Shown here one piece after another: positions 31,979 through 41,035 of a stretch of 42,552 nucleotides of DNA (position 1 is its first letter; each line of letters opens with the position of its first letter). The stretch is taken from the NCBI GenBank assembly GCA_902530325.1, contig CACAAB010000011.1:1-42552 (forward strand). The letters are read 5' to 3'. The position numbers and the translations under genes were made by a program. Under the pieces are notes generated by a model. That model saw nothing but the letters and a program-made list of their open reading frames with translations, was not told where the DNA came from and did no database searches. The stretch is from an uncultured SAR116 cluster alpha proteobacterium. GTDB taxonomy: Bacteria > Pseudomonadota > Alphaproteobacteria > Puniceispirillales > Marisalimonadaceae.

Positions 31979-32881
31979 ATGGAAGCTTTGATCAATGGAG
32001 TAAATGTACCTTCTTCACTTTTAGGGTCATTAAAAGAAACCCGTCTCATAAACAAAACTGATGAACAATTAAGAAATTCCCTTAATGATGATGGCTATCT
32101 TTTGCTTAGAGAAGTTATTGATAAAAACGATATTACTAAAGCCCGAAATGATGTTTTTGAAAAATTGAATAATGTAGGTGAGCTAACAGATCCATTTACT
32201 GAAGGCATTTCGTCAGGCAGATCAAGAAGAGATGAGTTACATAAGGATAGAGGAATTTTTTGGGAAGACGTAAGTAATACAGAATCTCTTAGAAAAATTA
32301 CAAATGGCAATAATTTACAAAGTGTTTTTTCAAGAATTTTTGGTACTTCCTCCATTGGTTTTGATTTTATATTTTTAAGAGCAGTATCGGGAGGAAAATT
32401 CACTCATATGCATTGTGATGCAGGTTTTTTTACAAGAAAAACTCAAAAAGTACTTACATGTTGGCTTGTTTTTACAGATATAACTATCGATAAGGGTCCT
32501 TTATTTATAATAGAAGGATCTCACAAATTTTCAGATATTAAAAACAAATATACAGGTTTTGACGTAGACATTCATAAACATATGAAAGCTACAATAGACA
32601 CAGATCCTATAGCTTTTACTCAACAGAGAAATTCAAAATTATTAACTGCCCAATTTCATCCAGGAGACGCACTTATTTTTGGTATGTACACAGTTCATGG
32701 TACTTTTGAAAATTATGCTAAGGATAATAAAATACGTCTGACTTGTGATATTCGATTTCAACCTAACAATGAGTTGAGAGATCCTAGATACTTTGGACCA
32801 AACCCAACTGGAACTACTGGTGCTGGGTATGGTGAACTCAATAGTGCTAGACCACTTAATGAAGATTGGCATGTTAGATAA
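31979..32881 (+). CDS. phytanoyl-CoA dioxygenase (PhyH)-family protein
   Basis: A 300-residue Fe(II)/2-oxoglutarate oxygenase fold. HMHCDAGFF gives His145 and Asp147, VHGTFEN gives His240, and the downstream RLTCDIRFQP holds the Arg that binds 2-oxoglutarate. Full family length. Bacterial members hydroxylate small molecules such as ectoine or phosphonates; no substrate is indicated. It is 45 nt before the uracil-DNA glycosylase gene. Confidence 0.83.
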   Translation: MEALINGVNVPSSLLGSLKETRLINKTDEQLRNSLNDDGYLLLREVIDKNDITKARNDVFEKLNNVGELTDPFTEGISSGRSRRDELHKDRGIFWEDVSNTESLRKITNGNNLQSVFSRIFGTSSIGFDFIFLRAVSGGKFTHMHCDAGFFTRKTQKVLTCWLVFTDITIDKGPLFIIEGSHKFSDIKNKYTGFDVDIHKHMKATIDTDPIAFTQQRNSKLLTAQFHPGDALIFGMYTVHGTFENYAKDNKIRLTCDIRFQPNNELRDPRYFGPNPTGTTGAGYGELNSARPLNEDWHVR

Positions 32882-32925
32882 AATATAAAATTAAAACACA
32901 TTTGGAAATTGGATAGAATTATAAA

Positions 32926-33600
32926 TTGTCTGATGTAAAAATACATGAAAGTTGGAAGAATGAGCTGAATAGTGAATTTACAGCTCCTTATATGTCTGAT
33001 CTTAGATCATTTCTTAAGCAACAAATTTTCTCAGGTAAAAAAATTTACCCGCCTATGAGTAAAATTTTCAATGCTTTTAATTTAACTCCTCTTAATAAAG
33101 TAAAAGTTGTTATAGTTGGACAAGATCCTTATCATGGTGAAGGTCAAGCAAATGGGTTAAGCTTTTCAGTAGAAAAATTTAAAAAGATTCCTCCCTCACT
33201 TCAAAATATTTTTAAAGAATTATTTGATGACCTTCGTATTACTTCTCCACAAAATGGTGACTTACAAAATTGGGCTCATCAAGGCGTTTTAATGTTGAAT
33301 AACAGTTTAACTGTTGAAAAAGGAATGCCTGGCTCTCACCAAGGTAAAGGGTGGGAAAAATTCACCGATTCAGTTTTAAAAGTCATCAATGAAAAAAGAA
33401 ATAACGTTGTATTTATCTTATGGGGAAGAAAAGCTCAGGAAAAATGTAATTTTATAAATAAAAATACCCACCTACTCATTGAGAGTGCTCACCCATCTCC
33501 ATTTTCAGCTAACAATGGCTTTTTTGGTTCTAAACCTTTTTCGAAAACAAACAATTATCTTATGCAAAAAAATATTGAACCTATAAATTGGCAGTTATAA
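32926..33600 (+). CDS. ung: uracil-DNA glycosylase
   Basis: A 224-residue family 1 UDG. GQDPYHGEGQANGLSFSV (66-83) holds the catalytic Asp67 and the uracil-binding wall, and HPSPFSANNGFFG (about 190-202) is the DNA-intercalation loop with the catalytic His. The enzyme removes uracil from DNA at the start of base-excision repair. TTG at 32926 is the likely start. Length and motifs are normal. Confidence 0.95.
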   Translation: MSDVKIHESWKNELNSEFTAPYMSDLRSFLKQQIFSGKKIYPPMSKIFNAFNLTPLNKVKVVIVGQDPYHGEGQANGLSFSVEKFKKIPPSLQNIFKELFDDLRITSPQNGDLQNWAHQGVLMLNNSLTVEKGMPGSHQGKGWEKFTDSVLKVINEKRNNVVFILWGRKAQEKCNFINKNTHLLIESAHPSPFSANNGFFGSKPFSKTNNYLMQKNIEPINWQL

Positions 33601-33629
33601 ACTTTTGAAATTTAAATGGTAACTATTTT

Positions 33630-34577
33630 ATGAATTCTAATAACACTACAGGAATAATTTATATCTTAGTTGCTATGGCAACATTCTCTGTTCATGATTC
33701 CATATTAAAATTTATTTTTCAAAAAGCCTCATTATATGAAATTTACTTTGGCAGAAGCTTGATAGCGGCAATATTGTCTGGGACATTCCTACTTATTTAT
33801 AAAAAAAAATTAAAATTTATTACGCACTACCCTGTTTTGTCATTAATTAGGGTAATTCTTCATTTTTTAGCTTTTAGCATGTTCTTTATATCACTAACGT
33901 ATCTGTCACTTGCTGTGGCAACAGCCTTATATTTTTCAACTCCTTTTTTTATGTCAATTTTTGCTAAAACTCTTTTAAATGAAAATATTGGTTATAGGAG
34001 GTGGCTAGCAATTTTTTTTGGATTTATAGGTGTTTATATTATCTTAAATCCAAATTTTTATAATTTTGATTTTAAAAGTTTATTACCACTATTATGTGCA
34101 TTTTTTTATGCTTTATCAATGACTATTACTAAAATTACATCAGATAAAGATGATACGAACACTCAATTATTTTACTTCTACACTATAACCATTATTTTAT
34201 GTTTATTTATGTATTTTTTTCTTGGTTCGGGTCAATTTGATAAATTTAGTGACCCTACAATCAAATTTATTTTTAGAGAATGGTTTAGTAACTTTGATTA
34301 TACATGGCAGTATATTGTTTTAATGGGAATATTAGCTTCAATTGCATTCACCTGTGTTTTTAAAGCATATAGTAATTATTCTACTTCAATAACATCTATA
34401 TTTGAATATTCATTGATAATTTGGTCAATAATTATAGGTTACTTTTTATTTGATGATATACCAACAATTAGAACCATTGTAGGTGTAATAATTGTAATGA
34501 GCGCCGGTGTTTATATTTTTTTAAGAGAACAAAAAAAGGATCAAGAGGTCAATTTAGACACTCCACTTAGACGATAA
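33630..34577 (+). CDS. EamA/DMT-family exporter
   Basis: A 315-residue ten-helix membrane protein with two EamA halves; ATALYFSTPFFMSIFAKTLLNENIGYRRW is the first-half loop signature and MGILASIAFTCVFKAYSN begins the second. Related in fold, but not closely in sequence, to the exporter at 8368. It lies 29 nt after ung and 49 nt before an NTF2-like gene. Substrate unknown. Confidence 0.85.
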   Translation: MNSNNTTGIIYILVAMATFSVHDSILKFIFQKASLYEIYFGRSLIAAILSGTFLLIYKKKLKFITHYPVLSLIRVILHFLAFSMFFISLTYLSLAVATALYFSTPFFMSIFAKTLLNENIGYRRWLAIFFGFIGVYIILNPNFYNFDFKSLLPLLCAFFYALSMTITKITSDKDDTNTQLFYFYTITIILCLFMYFFLGSGQFDKFSDPTIKFIFREWFSNFDYTWQYIVLMGILASIAFTCVFKAYSNYSTSITSIFEYSLIIWSIIIGYFLFDDIPTIRTIVGVIIVMSAGVYIFLREQKKDQEVNLDTPLRR

Positions 34578-34626
34578 TTCTATATTTAAAATTAAATTTA
34601 CAAACAATAGTTAAAGGGAATAAAAA

Positions 34627-35061
34627 ATGAAAAATGAACATCCTGGGGTTTCATGTCTTTATAAATTTATTGACGCTTTTAATACAGCAGAAAAAAATAA
34701 CATTATAACAAACTTACATTTCCCTCATTACGTTCACTCAAATGGAAATGAACCAGTAATCTATAAAAATGGCGAAGATTTCTGGAAATCATTAAAAGTA
34801 CAACTTGATACAATGAGTAATGTTGAAAATTGGAGTTTTTCAACTTTAGACAAATGTGAAATAATAAATAAATCCGATAAAACACTTCAATGTGAAGTAG
34901 AGTTTAATAGAAGATTAATCAATAAAAAAAGTTATGGTTCAGCTAGAGGGATTTGGGTATCTACCTTTAGAAATGGAACTTGGGCATTACAATTACGGTC
35001 AATGATACCAGTTTCTGGGACTATAAGTTCATTGGCAGGAACAAACATGAACAATGGTTGA
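34627..35061 (+). CDS. NTF2-like/SnoaL-type small protein
   Basis: A 144-residue protein. An N-terminal helix (LYKFIDAFNTAEKNNI) is followed by a strand-rich sheet ending in GTWALQLRSMIPV, as in NTF2-like cone folds. Such proteins are polyketide cyclases, isomerases or simple binding proteins. No catalytic residues are certain. AAAGGGA lies upstream, and its end overlaps the next gene by 8 nt. Confidence 0.55.
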   Translation: MKNEHPGVSCLYKFIDAFNTAEKNNIITNLHFPHYVHSNGNEPVIYKNGEDFWKSLKVQLDTMSNVENWSFSTLDKCEIINKSDKTLQCEVEFNRRLINKKSYGSARGIWVSTFRNGTWALQLRSMIPVSGTISSLAGTNMNNG

Positions 35062-36052
35062 ATATATGAAGCTTTTAGAGGAAGTAAAATTCATAGGCAA
35101 TAATCTAGTAAGACCAGAATGTGTGCTAGTTGACAAAAATGAAACCTTACACATTGCAGATTGGAGAGGTGGTATAACCTTAATTACTAAAAATGGTGAT
35201 CAACAAACAATTCTAGCAAAAGGTGATTTTCAACCAAAACCAAATGGTATAGCAATTCATCCAAATGGGGGATGGCTTTTAACACATCTAGGTGACGATA
35301 CCGGAGGTGTATATAGACTTTACAATAATGGTGAACTTATTCCATTTTTATTTGAAATAGACAATGAACCTCTGCCACCTACAAATTATGTTCACATAGA
35401 CCACACTGGAAGAATTTGGATTACAGTAAGTACAAGGCTAATTCCAAGGATTTTAGGATGTAAACCAAATTGGAAAGATGGATTTATAATACTCATTGAC
35501 GAAAAAAAACCTAGGGTTGTAGCTGATAATTTAGGATTTACAAATGAATGTATCGTCCATCCTCTATCAAACCAATTATACGTAAATGAAACCTTTTCAC
35601 GTCGTATGTCAAAATTTGATATTACTTCTGACGGGACTTTAATTAATCAAGAAATAGTTGCTGAATTTGATGTAGGAGAGTTTCCTGATGGTTTTGCTTT
35701 TGATATTGATGAAGGAATTTGGGTGACTTGTATAGTTAGTAATAAATTAATTCATATTGATAAAAATGGAAACAAGAGGACCATATTAGACGATAGTAAC
35801 GAAAAGCACATATCATATGTAGAAAAAGCATATCAAAAAGGAATTTTAGAAAGAAAACACCTTGATAATATAGTGAGTACAAAGCTTAAAAATATTTCAA
35901 GCATTGCCTTTGGTGGTTCTGATCTTAAAAATATTTACCTTGGATGTTTGTTAGGTAAGCAAATAGCTACTTTCAAATCAAAAATTCGAGGATTAGAACC
36001 TTCTCATTGGAAAACAAAAACAATTTTAAATAAAGAACTTTTAAATGTTTAA
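35054..36052 (+). CDS. SMP-30/gluconolactonase-like beta-propeller protein
   Basis: A 332-residue protein with repeated beta-propeller segments: RPECVLVDKNETLHIADWRGG, then PNGIAIHPNGGWLLTHLGDD, HIDHTGRIWITVSTR and FPDGFAFDIDEGIWVTC. Asn/Asp residues in these turns fit the single calcium site of SMP-30/gluconolactonases, which hydrolyse sugar lactones. No signal peptide. Start may be 35054 or the Met at 35066. Overlaps the NTF2-like gene and the nuclease gene, so the three are coupled. Confidence 0.75.
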   Translation: MVEYMKLLEEVKFIGNNLVRPECVLVDKNETLHIADWRGGITLITKNGDQQTILAKGDFQPKPNGIAIHPNGGWLLTHLGDDTGGVYRLYNNGELIPFLFEIDNEPLPPTNYVHIDHTGRIWITVSTRLIPRILGCKPNWKDGFIILIDEKKPRVVADNLGFTNECIVHPLSNQLYVNETFSRRMSKFDITSDGTLINQEIVAEFDVGEFPDGFAFDIDEGIWVTCIVSNKLIHIDKNGNKRTILDDSNEKHISYVEKAYQKGILERKHLDNIVSTKLKNISSIAFGGSDLKNIYLGCLLGKQIATFKSKIRGLEPSHWKTKTILNKELLNV

Positions 36053-36527
36053 AATATTTTTTTTAGTTTTATTAATTAATACATTAGCTTTTTTAAAAGT
36101 TTTAAATGCAGGCTCATCACTAAAAATAATTGATGGCGATACAATAATACTTAACTCTGAAAAAATTAGATTTTATGGTATTGACACGCCAGAAATAAAA
36201 CAAACTTGTACTGACAATTATGGACATACATATTCATGTGGAATTAGAGCAAAGTTAGAACTTGAAAAAATAATTGGCTCAAAAAAAGTATCATGTATTA
36301 AAAAAACAAAAGACAGGTACAAAAGGTCTATTTCTATATGTTATGTAGATGAAAATGATATTAATTCATTAATGGTAAAAAGGGGATGGGCACTAGCTTA
36401 CAGAAAATACTCAAAAAAATATGTAAAGGACGAAGCAATAGCCAAATTAAATAATGCTGGTATGTGGTCAGGAAAATTTATGGCACCTTGGAAATGGCGG
36501 AGAATGAAGAATAAAAAAGTTAGATAG
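36045..36527 (+). CDS. exported thermonuclease-family protein
   Basis: A 160-residue SNase-like nuclease with a signal peptide (1-22). IDGDTI (28-33) and RFYGIDTPEIKQTC (about 41-54) carry the Ca-binding Asp and first Arg, and KDRYKRSISICYV the second active-site Arg. Paired Cys residues (TCTDNYGHTYSCG, KVSC, ISIC) suggest periplasmic disulfides. It degrades DNA or RNA outside the cytoplasm. The gene overlaps the SMP-30-like gene end by 8 nt. Confidence 0.85.
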   Translation: MFKIFFLVLLINTLAFLKVLNAGSSLKIIDGDTIILNSEKIRFYGIDTPEIKQTCTDNYGHTYSCGIRAKLELEKIIGSKKVSCIKKTKDRYKRSISICYVDENDINSLMVKRGWALAYRKYSKKYVKDEAIAKLNNAGMWSGKFMAPWKWRRMKNKKVR

Positions 36528-36535
36528 ACCTAATA

Positions 36536-36694
36536 TTATTCTACATATCCTTTTGGTAACTTTTTCTTCTTAGGTTTTAATAATGTTTTTAAATGAGCGA
36601 TTTCTTCATCAGCTTTTTTGAATTCAGCTTGTTCTTCTTCTCTAACTTCATCGTTAATTCTTTTTTGTGCTCTTAATCTTCTCAACTCATACAT
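36536..36694 (-). CDS. small Lys-rich coiled-coil protein
   Basis: A 52-residue charged helix (MYELRRLRAQKRINDEV) ending in LKPKKKKLPKGYVE. The frame extends upstream to 36751 inside the PhyH gene, but the ATG at 36694 overlaps the PhyH stop by 8 nt and is preferred. It shares no similarity with the usual PhyH C-terminus. Could be a real coupled gene or a remnant. Confidence 0.4.
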   Translation of the reverse strand: MYELRRLRAQKRINDEVREEEQAEFKKADEEIAHLKTLLKPKKKKLPKGYVE

Positions 36695-37328
36695 TCTGTC
36701 TTCTTCTTCTATCAGAATTATTTGCTTCTGACCCGTGTAAAAGAGCATCATTGTGGAGTGAAATTTGTCCAGCTTTTAAATTAAGTGAAACTATTTTTGT
36801 TTTATCTAATTGATCAAATGATACTTCTTGGTCAAGAACTAAATTTTTAGCAGTATTTTTTTTGTGAACAAATCGTCCCATTTTATGACTGCCTGAAACT
36901 ACTTTCATTGCACCATTTTCTTCATCTGTATCAAAAACTGCAAGCCATACTGTGACGGCATTAGACGGATTTAATGGCCAATATTGAGCATCTTGGTGCC
37001 ATGGTACAACTGATCCATCTTTGGGCTCTTTACTAAAAAATTGACCTCCCCATTGAACAAAATTAGGACCTAATAAATCTTCAACATAATCTAAAATAGC
37101 TGCTGTTCTACATAGATCGTGAAATTTTTTACTAGCTTTATGCCACATGTTAGTCTTATTAATATCAATATTTGGAGGTAATTTTGAACTTAGTTCATCA
37201 TACCAATTATGTAGGTCCTTAATTGCATTTTCTGAGAACACAGGAAGACCAGTTACATATCCTTCATTTTTATATTGTTCCTTTTCTTCATATGAAAGTC
37301 TTCTAGCTTTCCAATCAATTTCAAACAA
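36687..37328 (-). CDS. PhyH-family dioxygenase, C-terminally short
   Basis: A 213-residue protein with the full iron site: WHQDAQYW (His111, Asp113), LLHGSEANNSDRR (His198, Arg207). Typical members continue for 30-70 residues with a final strand (RRxGLxxRY and more), but here the chain stops two codons after RRRR. A TTG start with GGGAGG upstream, inside the RraA gene end, is likely; the genes are 3 nt apart. It could be a naturally short enzyme or a damaged one. Confidence 0.75.
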   Translation of the reverse strand: MFEIDWKARRLSYEEKEQYKNEGYVTGLPVFSENAIKDLHNWYDELSSKLPPNIDINKTNMWHKASKKFHDLCRTAAILDYVEDLLGPNFVQWGGQFFSKEPKDGSVVPWHQDAQYWPLNPSNAVTVWLAVFDTDEENGAMKVVSGSHKMGRFVHKKNTAKNLVLDQEVSFDQLDKTKIVSLNLKAGQISLHNDALLHGSEANNSDRRRRQNV

Positions 37329-37331
37329 AAC

Positions 37332-38051
37332 TCATCCCTCCCATTTTTCATTTGAAGCTTTTGACCATGCTTCTTTAAGTTTATCAATATTGAAGTTCTC
37401 TTCTTTTGCTGCTTCAATTAGGTGTTTCTCTTTTTTAGTCATGTGGTTAATAGCTTTTTTTAGAATTGAAAGTGCTTGATCTGGTATAATAACTGCTCCA
37501 TGCTGATCAGCATGAATAATGTCACCATCATTTACGTTAAGACCGTGAATATTGACAGATGATCCAAATTCAACAACGTGAACATAAGCATGACTTGGTC
37601 CGATCCCATTAGCTAAAACTTGATAATTTTTATCTATTGCGTCTAGATCTCTAAGTAATCCACTCGTTATTGTTCCCTCTAGTCCCAAGCCTTTATGTAA
37701 TGCTACATTAACCTCACCCCAAAATGATCCTGTAGGATTTGGCCAATCAAGATCTTCGATTACGCAGACTGGTGAAGCATCAGTATATTCTGTAAATTTT
37801 TTACTTATATATTCGTAATATTGTAATCGAAGCGAAGTGGTTTCCTCAGGTGACAAAATTGGAGGATTAGAAGCCCTTATTTTAGCTGTTCTTGCTATTC
37901 CAACAATAGGTTCTAGTTTATTATTGGCCGAAATAAAGGGATATTTTGTGTAACCATCTGCAGATCTAGATCCTCTATATATATCAAGTGCATTTGAGAT
38001 TGTTGGTGTATCATACTTCTTTAAAAAATTTATTAACTCATTATTTAACAT
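37332..38051 (-). CDS. RraA-family aldolase-like protein
   Basis: A 239-residue RraA/HMG-aldolase-like protein. GSFWGEVN, GLEGTITSGLLRDLDAI (Arg-Asp metal and substrate pair) and NVNDGDIIHADQHGAVIIP are family signatures. Such proteins are either 4-hydroxy-4-methyl-2-oxoglutarate/oxaloacetate aldolases/decarboxylases or regulators of RNase E. The ATG at 38051 is chosen over 38066 because GGGAG precedes it. Coupled with the short PhyH gene, which hints at degradation of an oxygenated acid. Confidence 0.82.
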   Translation of the reverse strand: MLNNELINFLKKYDTPTISNALDIYRGSRSADGYTKYPFISANNKLEPIVGIARTAKIRASNPPILSPEETTSLRLQYYEYISKKFTEYTDASPVCVIEDLDWPNPTGSFWGEVNVALHKGLGLEGTITSGLLRDLDAIDKNYQVLANGIGPSHAYVHVVEFGSSVNIHGLNVNDGDIIHADQHGAVIIPDQALSILKKAINHMTKKEKHLIEAAKEENFNIDKLKEAWSKASNEKWEG

Positions 38052-38110
38052 TAATTTCGCTCCCATTAATAATGTAAACTATTGAAAATTTTTTTTAAAA
38101 GAAAAATTTA

Positions 38111-39124
38111 TTAATTCGATAAAATTTTCGACATATAATGTGGATTTACTATGGCCTTTGAAGCTCCTATTAGTCCATTGTTATTATTTTCTGTTAGCCA
38201 TATAGGCACAGTCTTAACATAATCATATCTTCTACCTTTATTTAAAAGATTTAATTCAAAATTACTTTTATTAATAATAGACTGTAATTTTGGAGTTATT
38301 CCACCAGCTATAACAACACCACTTTGTGTCCCATTGATTAAAATAACATTAGAAATGATTGTGCCAAAAATACTAAAAAATAATTTTATAGTCTCGTAAG
38401 CTTTCGGTTCACCCTCCATAGCATTTTCTCCAATAATTGGAGCTTTTAAATGTTTAAAAGGAATTTTATTTTTAAAACAAATAAATTCATATATTTCTTC
38501 AATACCAGAACCACTTACTATTCGCTCATTAGAGACATGATCATATTTTTTTTTAAGATACTGAAGGAGTTCTATCTCAAGATCAGAATTTGGGGCAAAA
38601 GAAGAATGTCCTCCTTCACCTTCTATAGCTAAAGGATAATTATTAATATTTAAAAGAGTACAAACACCTAGTCCAGTTCCAGGACCTGTTACAAGAAGTG
38701 GAGCGTTTTTAATTGGAGTTCCACTTTTAATAATTTTTAGATCATATTTCTTTAATATTTTTTCATTTAAAATTTTATTTTCAGATATATCTCTATAAAA
38801 TGAACCTAAGCTTAGACATTGTGCAACAAAATCATTAACAAAAATTAACTTATTTAAACTAAAATATTTTAAAAATTCTGATTGCTTAAACTTCCAGTGG
38901 TTATTGGTAAATTTAATAGTATCTTCATTCGTGTGTGACGCCAATGCAATTGACATGTTTTCAATATTTAAATTATATTTTTTTTGATAATGCTCAATAG
39001 CATCATAAATATTTTCAAAATCAGAACATTTTAAATAAGAAAATTCAGTAAGGTTACTATCATTTTTATCTTGGTAAGCAAACCTTGCATTTGTTCCACC
39101 TATGTCTGCAACTAATAATTTCAT
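38111..39124 (-). CDS. glk: glucokinase
   Basis: A 337-residue bacterial glucokinase (PF02685 type). VADIGGTNARFAY (5-17) is the phosphate-binding loop, FVNDFVAQ (about 95-102) holds the catalytic Asp, VTGPGTGLGV the adenosine or sugar loop, and EGEGGHSSFAP the sugar-binding Glu and His. It phosphorylates glucose with ATP. Length normal. The gene is divergent from the PQQ sugar dehydrogenase gene, with 91 nt between, so both handle glucose. Confidence 0.9.
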   Translation of the reverse strand: MKLLVADIGGTNARFAYQDKNDSNLTEFSYLKCSDFENIYDAIEHYQKKYNLNIENMSIALASHTNEDTIKFTNNHWKFKQSEFLKYFSLNKLIFVNDFVAQCLSLGSFYRDISENKILNEKILKKYDLKIIKSGTPIKNAPLLVTGPGTGLGVCTLLNINNYPLAIEGEGGHSSFAPNSDLEIELLQYLKKKYDHVSNERIVSGSGIEEIYEFICFKNKIPFKHLKAPIIGENAMEGEPKAYETIKLFFSIFGTIISNVILINGTQSGVVIAGGITPKLQSIINKSNFELNLLNKGRRYDYVKTVPIWLTENNNNGLIGASKAIVNPHYMSKILSN

Positions 39125-39215
39125 GCTATACTCAAAATATATTGTTCAACAATTTAAAAATAGTCTGTAAAAATAGTTTTATAAACTATTATTTATTATC
39201 AAAAGGTTTAATTAG

Positions 39216-40286
39216 ATGAATTTTATTTTTTATGTTTTACTATTTAGTCTATTTCCATTTATGGTCCAATCTCAAATTAAATTAGAAAAAATTACACCCA
39301 AAATTTCAAATTTATGGGGTATTGCTATAATAAATAAAGATGAAATTCTGGTAACTCAACGTTCTGGTAATCTTTACAAATTAAATGTGTTTAGTAAAAA
39401 TATATTAAAAATTGAAGGTGCTCCTACAGTCTATAATTTGGGTCAAGGTGGATTACTGGATATAGCTTTTGAGAGAGAGAATAACGTTCAAAGAGTTTAT
39501 TTATGTCTTAGCAAAGTCATAGATAGCAATAAATCTTCAACAGCCATCCATAGCTACAATCTAAAAAAAGATAAATTAACTAATGAAAAAGTTATTTTTA
39601 TATCAAATAAAATATCATCAAGTGGAAGACATTTTGGGTGCAGGCTTGCAATTAAAGATGAATTTATTTTTGCTACCTTAGGTGATAGGGGAACTAGAGA
39701 GGACAGTCAAAATAGTAAAAATCATTCTGGTTCAATCATTAAAATATTAAAAAATGGAAACCACTATAATAATAAGGCATTCAAAAATTCACTTCCTGAA
39801 ATTTATTCTTTAGGACACCGAAACCCTCAAGGATTAAGCTTTGATTTAGAAAAAAATATCTTATGGTCTCATGAACATGGACCACAAGGAGGAGATGAAT
39901 TAAATATAGTATTAAAAGGAAAAAACTATGGTTGGCCAAAAATCACTTTTGGTAAAGAATATGGTTCAGGTAGAAAGATTGGAATTGGAACTTCACTACC
40001 AGGTTATGAAGATCCAAAATATGTTTGGGTGCCCTCCATTGCTCCATCTGGCATGATTTTTTACGGAGGCAGTATGTTTCCAGAATTTAAAAATAAAATT
40101 ATTTTAGGATCTTTAAAAAATAAAAGATTACACATTTTATCTTTAAAAGACGATAAAATCGTAAATGAACAAATTTTTCTAGAAAATAAGATTGGTAGAA
40201 TTCGTGATATAGAAGAAATATTTGATGGATCTTTAATAATTATAAATGATGAGTATGATGGTGGTGTTTACAGGCTCTATAAATAA
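39216..40286 (+). CDS. exported PQQ-type sugar dehydrogenase (GSDH/YliI-like)
   Basis: A 356-residue six-bladed propeller with a signal peptide (about 1-19). SGRHFGCRLAI, LGDRGTREDSQN, GHRNPQGLSF and EHGPQGGDELN are hallmarks of soluble aldose sugar dehydrogenases, with the catalytic His and PQQ-binding Arg residues. These enzymes oxidise sugars to lactones in the periplasm using PQQ. No PQQ biosynthesis gene lies in the window. Confidence 0.87.
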   Translation: MNFIFYVLLFSLFPFMVQSQIKLEKITPKISNLWGIAIINKDEILVTQRSGNLYKLNVFSKNILKIEGAPTVYNLGQGGLLDIAFERENNVQRVYLCLSKVIDSNKSSTAIHSYNLKKDKLTNEKVIFISNKISSSGRHFGCRLAIKDEFIFATLGDRGTREDSQNSKNHSGSIIKILKNGNHYNNKAFKNSLPEIYSLGHRNPQGLSFDLEKNILWSHEHGPQGGDELNIVLKGKNYGWPKITFGKEYGSGRKIGIGTSLPGYEDPKYVWVPSIAPSGMIFYGGSMFPEFKNKIILGSLKNKRLHILSLKDDKIVNEQIFLENKIGRIRDIEEIFDGSLIIINDEYDGGVYRLYK

Positions 40287-40342
40287 TTAATAAATATATT
40301 TTAGCAAACCAAAAAGCATAGTTCTAACAAATGGAGAATTAG

Positions 40343-41035
40343 ATGATTAAATTTTATTACAATACAAGTCCAAATCCAATGAAAATAGCTTTGTGTTTAG
40401 AAGAAATGAAACTGCCATATGAAGCAATTCCAATAGATACAAGAAAAGGTGACCAACATTCAGTTTCTTTCAAAGCAATTAATCCAAATGCTAAAGCGCC
40501 TGCCATTGAAGATGATGGAAATATTATTTTTGATAGTAATGCTATATTACTATATTTAGCGGAAAAATCTGGAAAATTTATAACTGAAAATACTGCTAAA
40601 AATAGAGCTGATCTTTTATCTTGGTTAATGTTTGTTGCTACAGGTATAGGACCTTATTCAGGTCAATCAGTTCATTTTCAACACATGGCACCACAAAAAT
40701 TAGATTATGCAATCAATAGATATCTTTTTGAAGCTGAAAGACATTACAATATTCTGGATGATCGTTTATCCAATAATCAGTATATGTTGGGTAATACTTA
40801 TACCATAGTTGATATGTGTGTTTGGGGCTGGGCACGTATGTTACCTAAAGTTATAGGTGAGGGTGAGTTAGAAAAAAGAACACATTTAAATAGATTAATG
40901 ACAGAAATAAATAGCAGAGAAGCTGCTAAAAAGGCACTTAATATTACTAAAATAAATAATCATAGTTTTAAAATTGAAATAGATGCAGAAGCAAGTAGAC
41001 ATCTATTTCCTTCAAATGAAAGGCTTAAAAACTGA
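40343..41035 (+). CDS. glutathione S-transferase family protein
   Basis: A 230-residue GST. The N-terminal thioredoxin fold (YYNTSPNPMKIALCLEEMKLPYE, KAPAIEDDGNIIFDSNAILLYLA) has Ser/Asn candidates for the active site, and the C-terminal helical domain carries YTIVDMCVWGWARM. It resembles the YfcG/Nu group, which uses glutathione in thiol-disulfide exchange. AATGGAGAA precedes the ATG. The end abuts a convergent methyltransferase gene. Confidence 0.87.
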   Translation: MIKFYYNTSPNPMKIALCLEEMKLPYEAIPIDTRKGDQHSVSFKAINPNAKAPAIEDDGNIIFDSNAILLYLAEKSGKFITENTAKNRADLLSWLMFVATGIGPYSGQSVHFQHMAPQKLDYAINRYLFEAERHYNILDDRLSNNQYMLGNTYTIVDMCVWGWARMLPKVIGEGELEKRTHLNRLMTEINSREAAKKALNITKINNHSFKIEIDAEASRHLFPSNERLKN

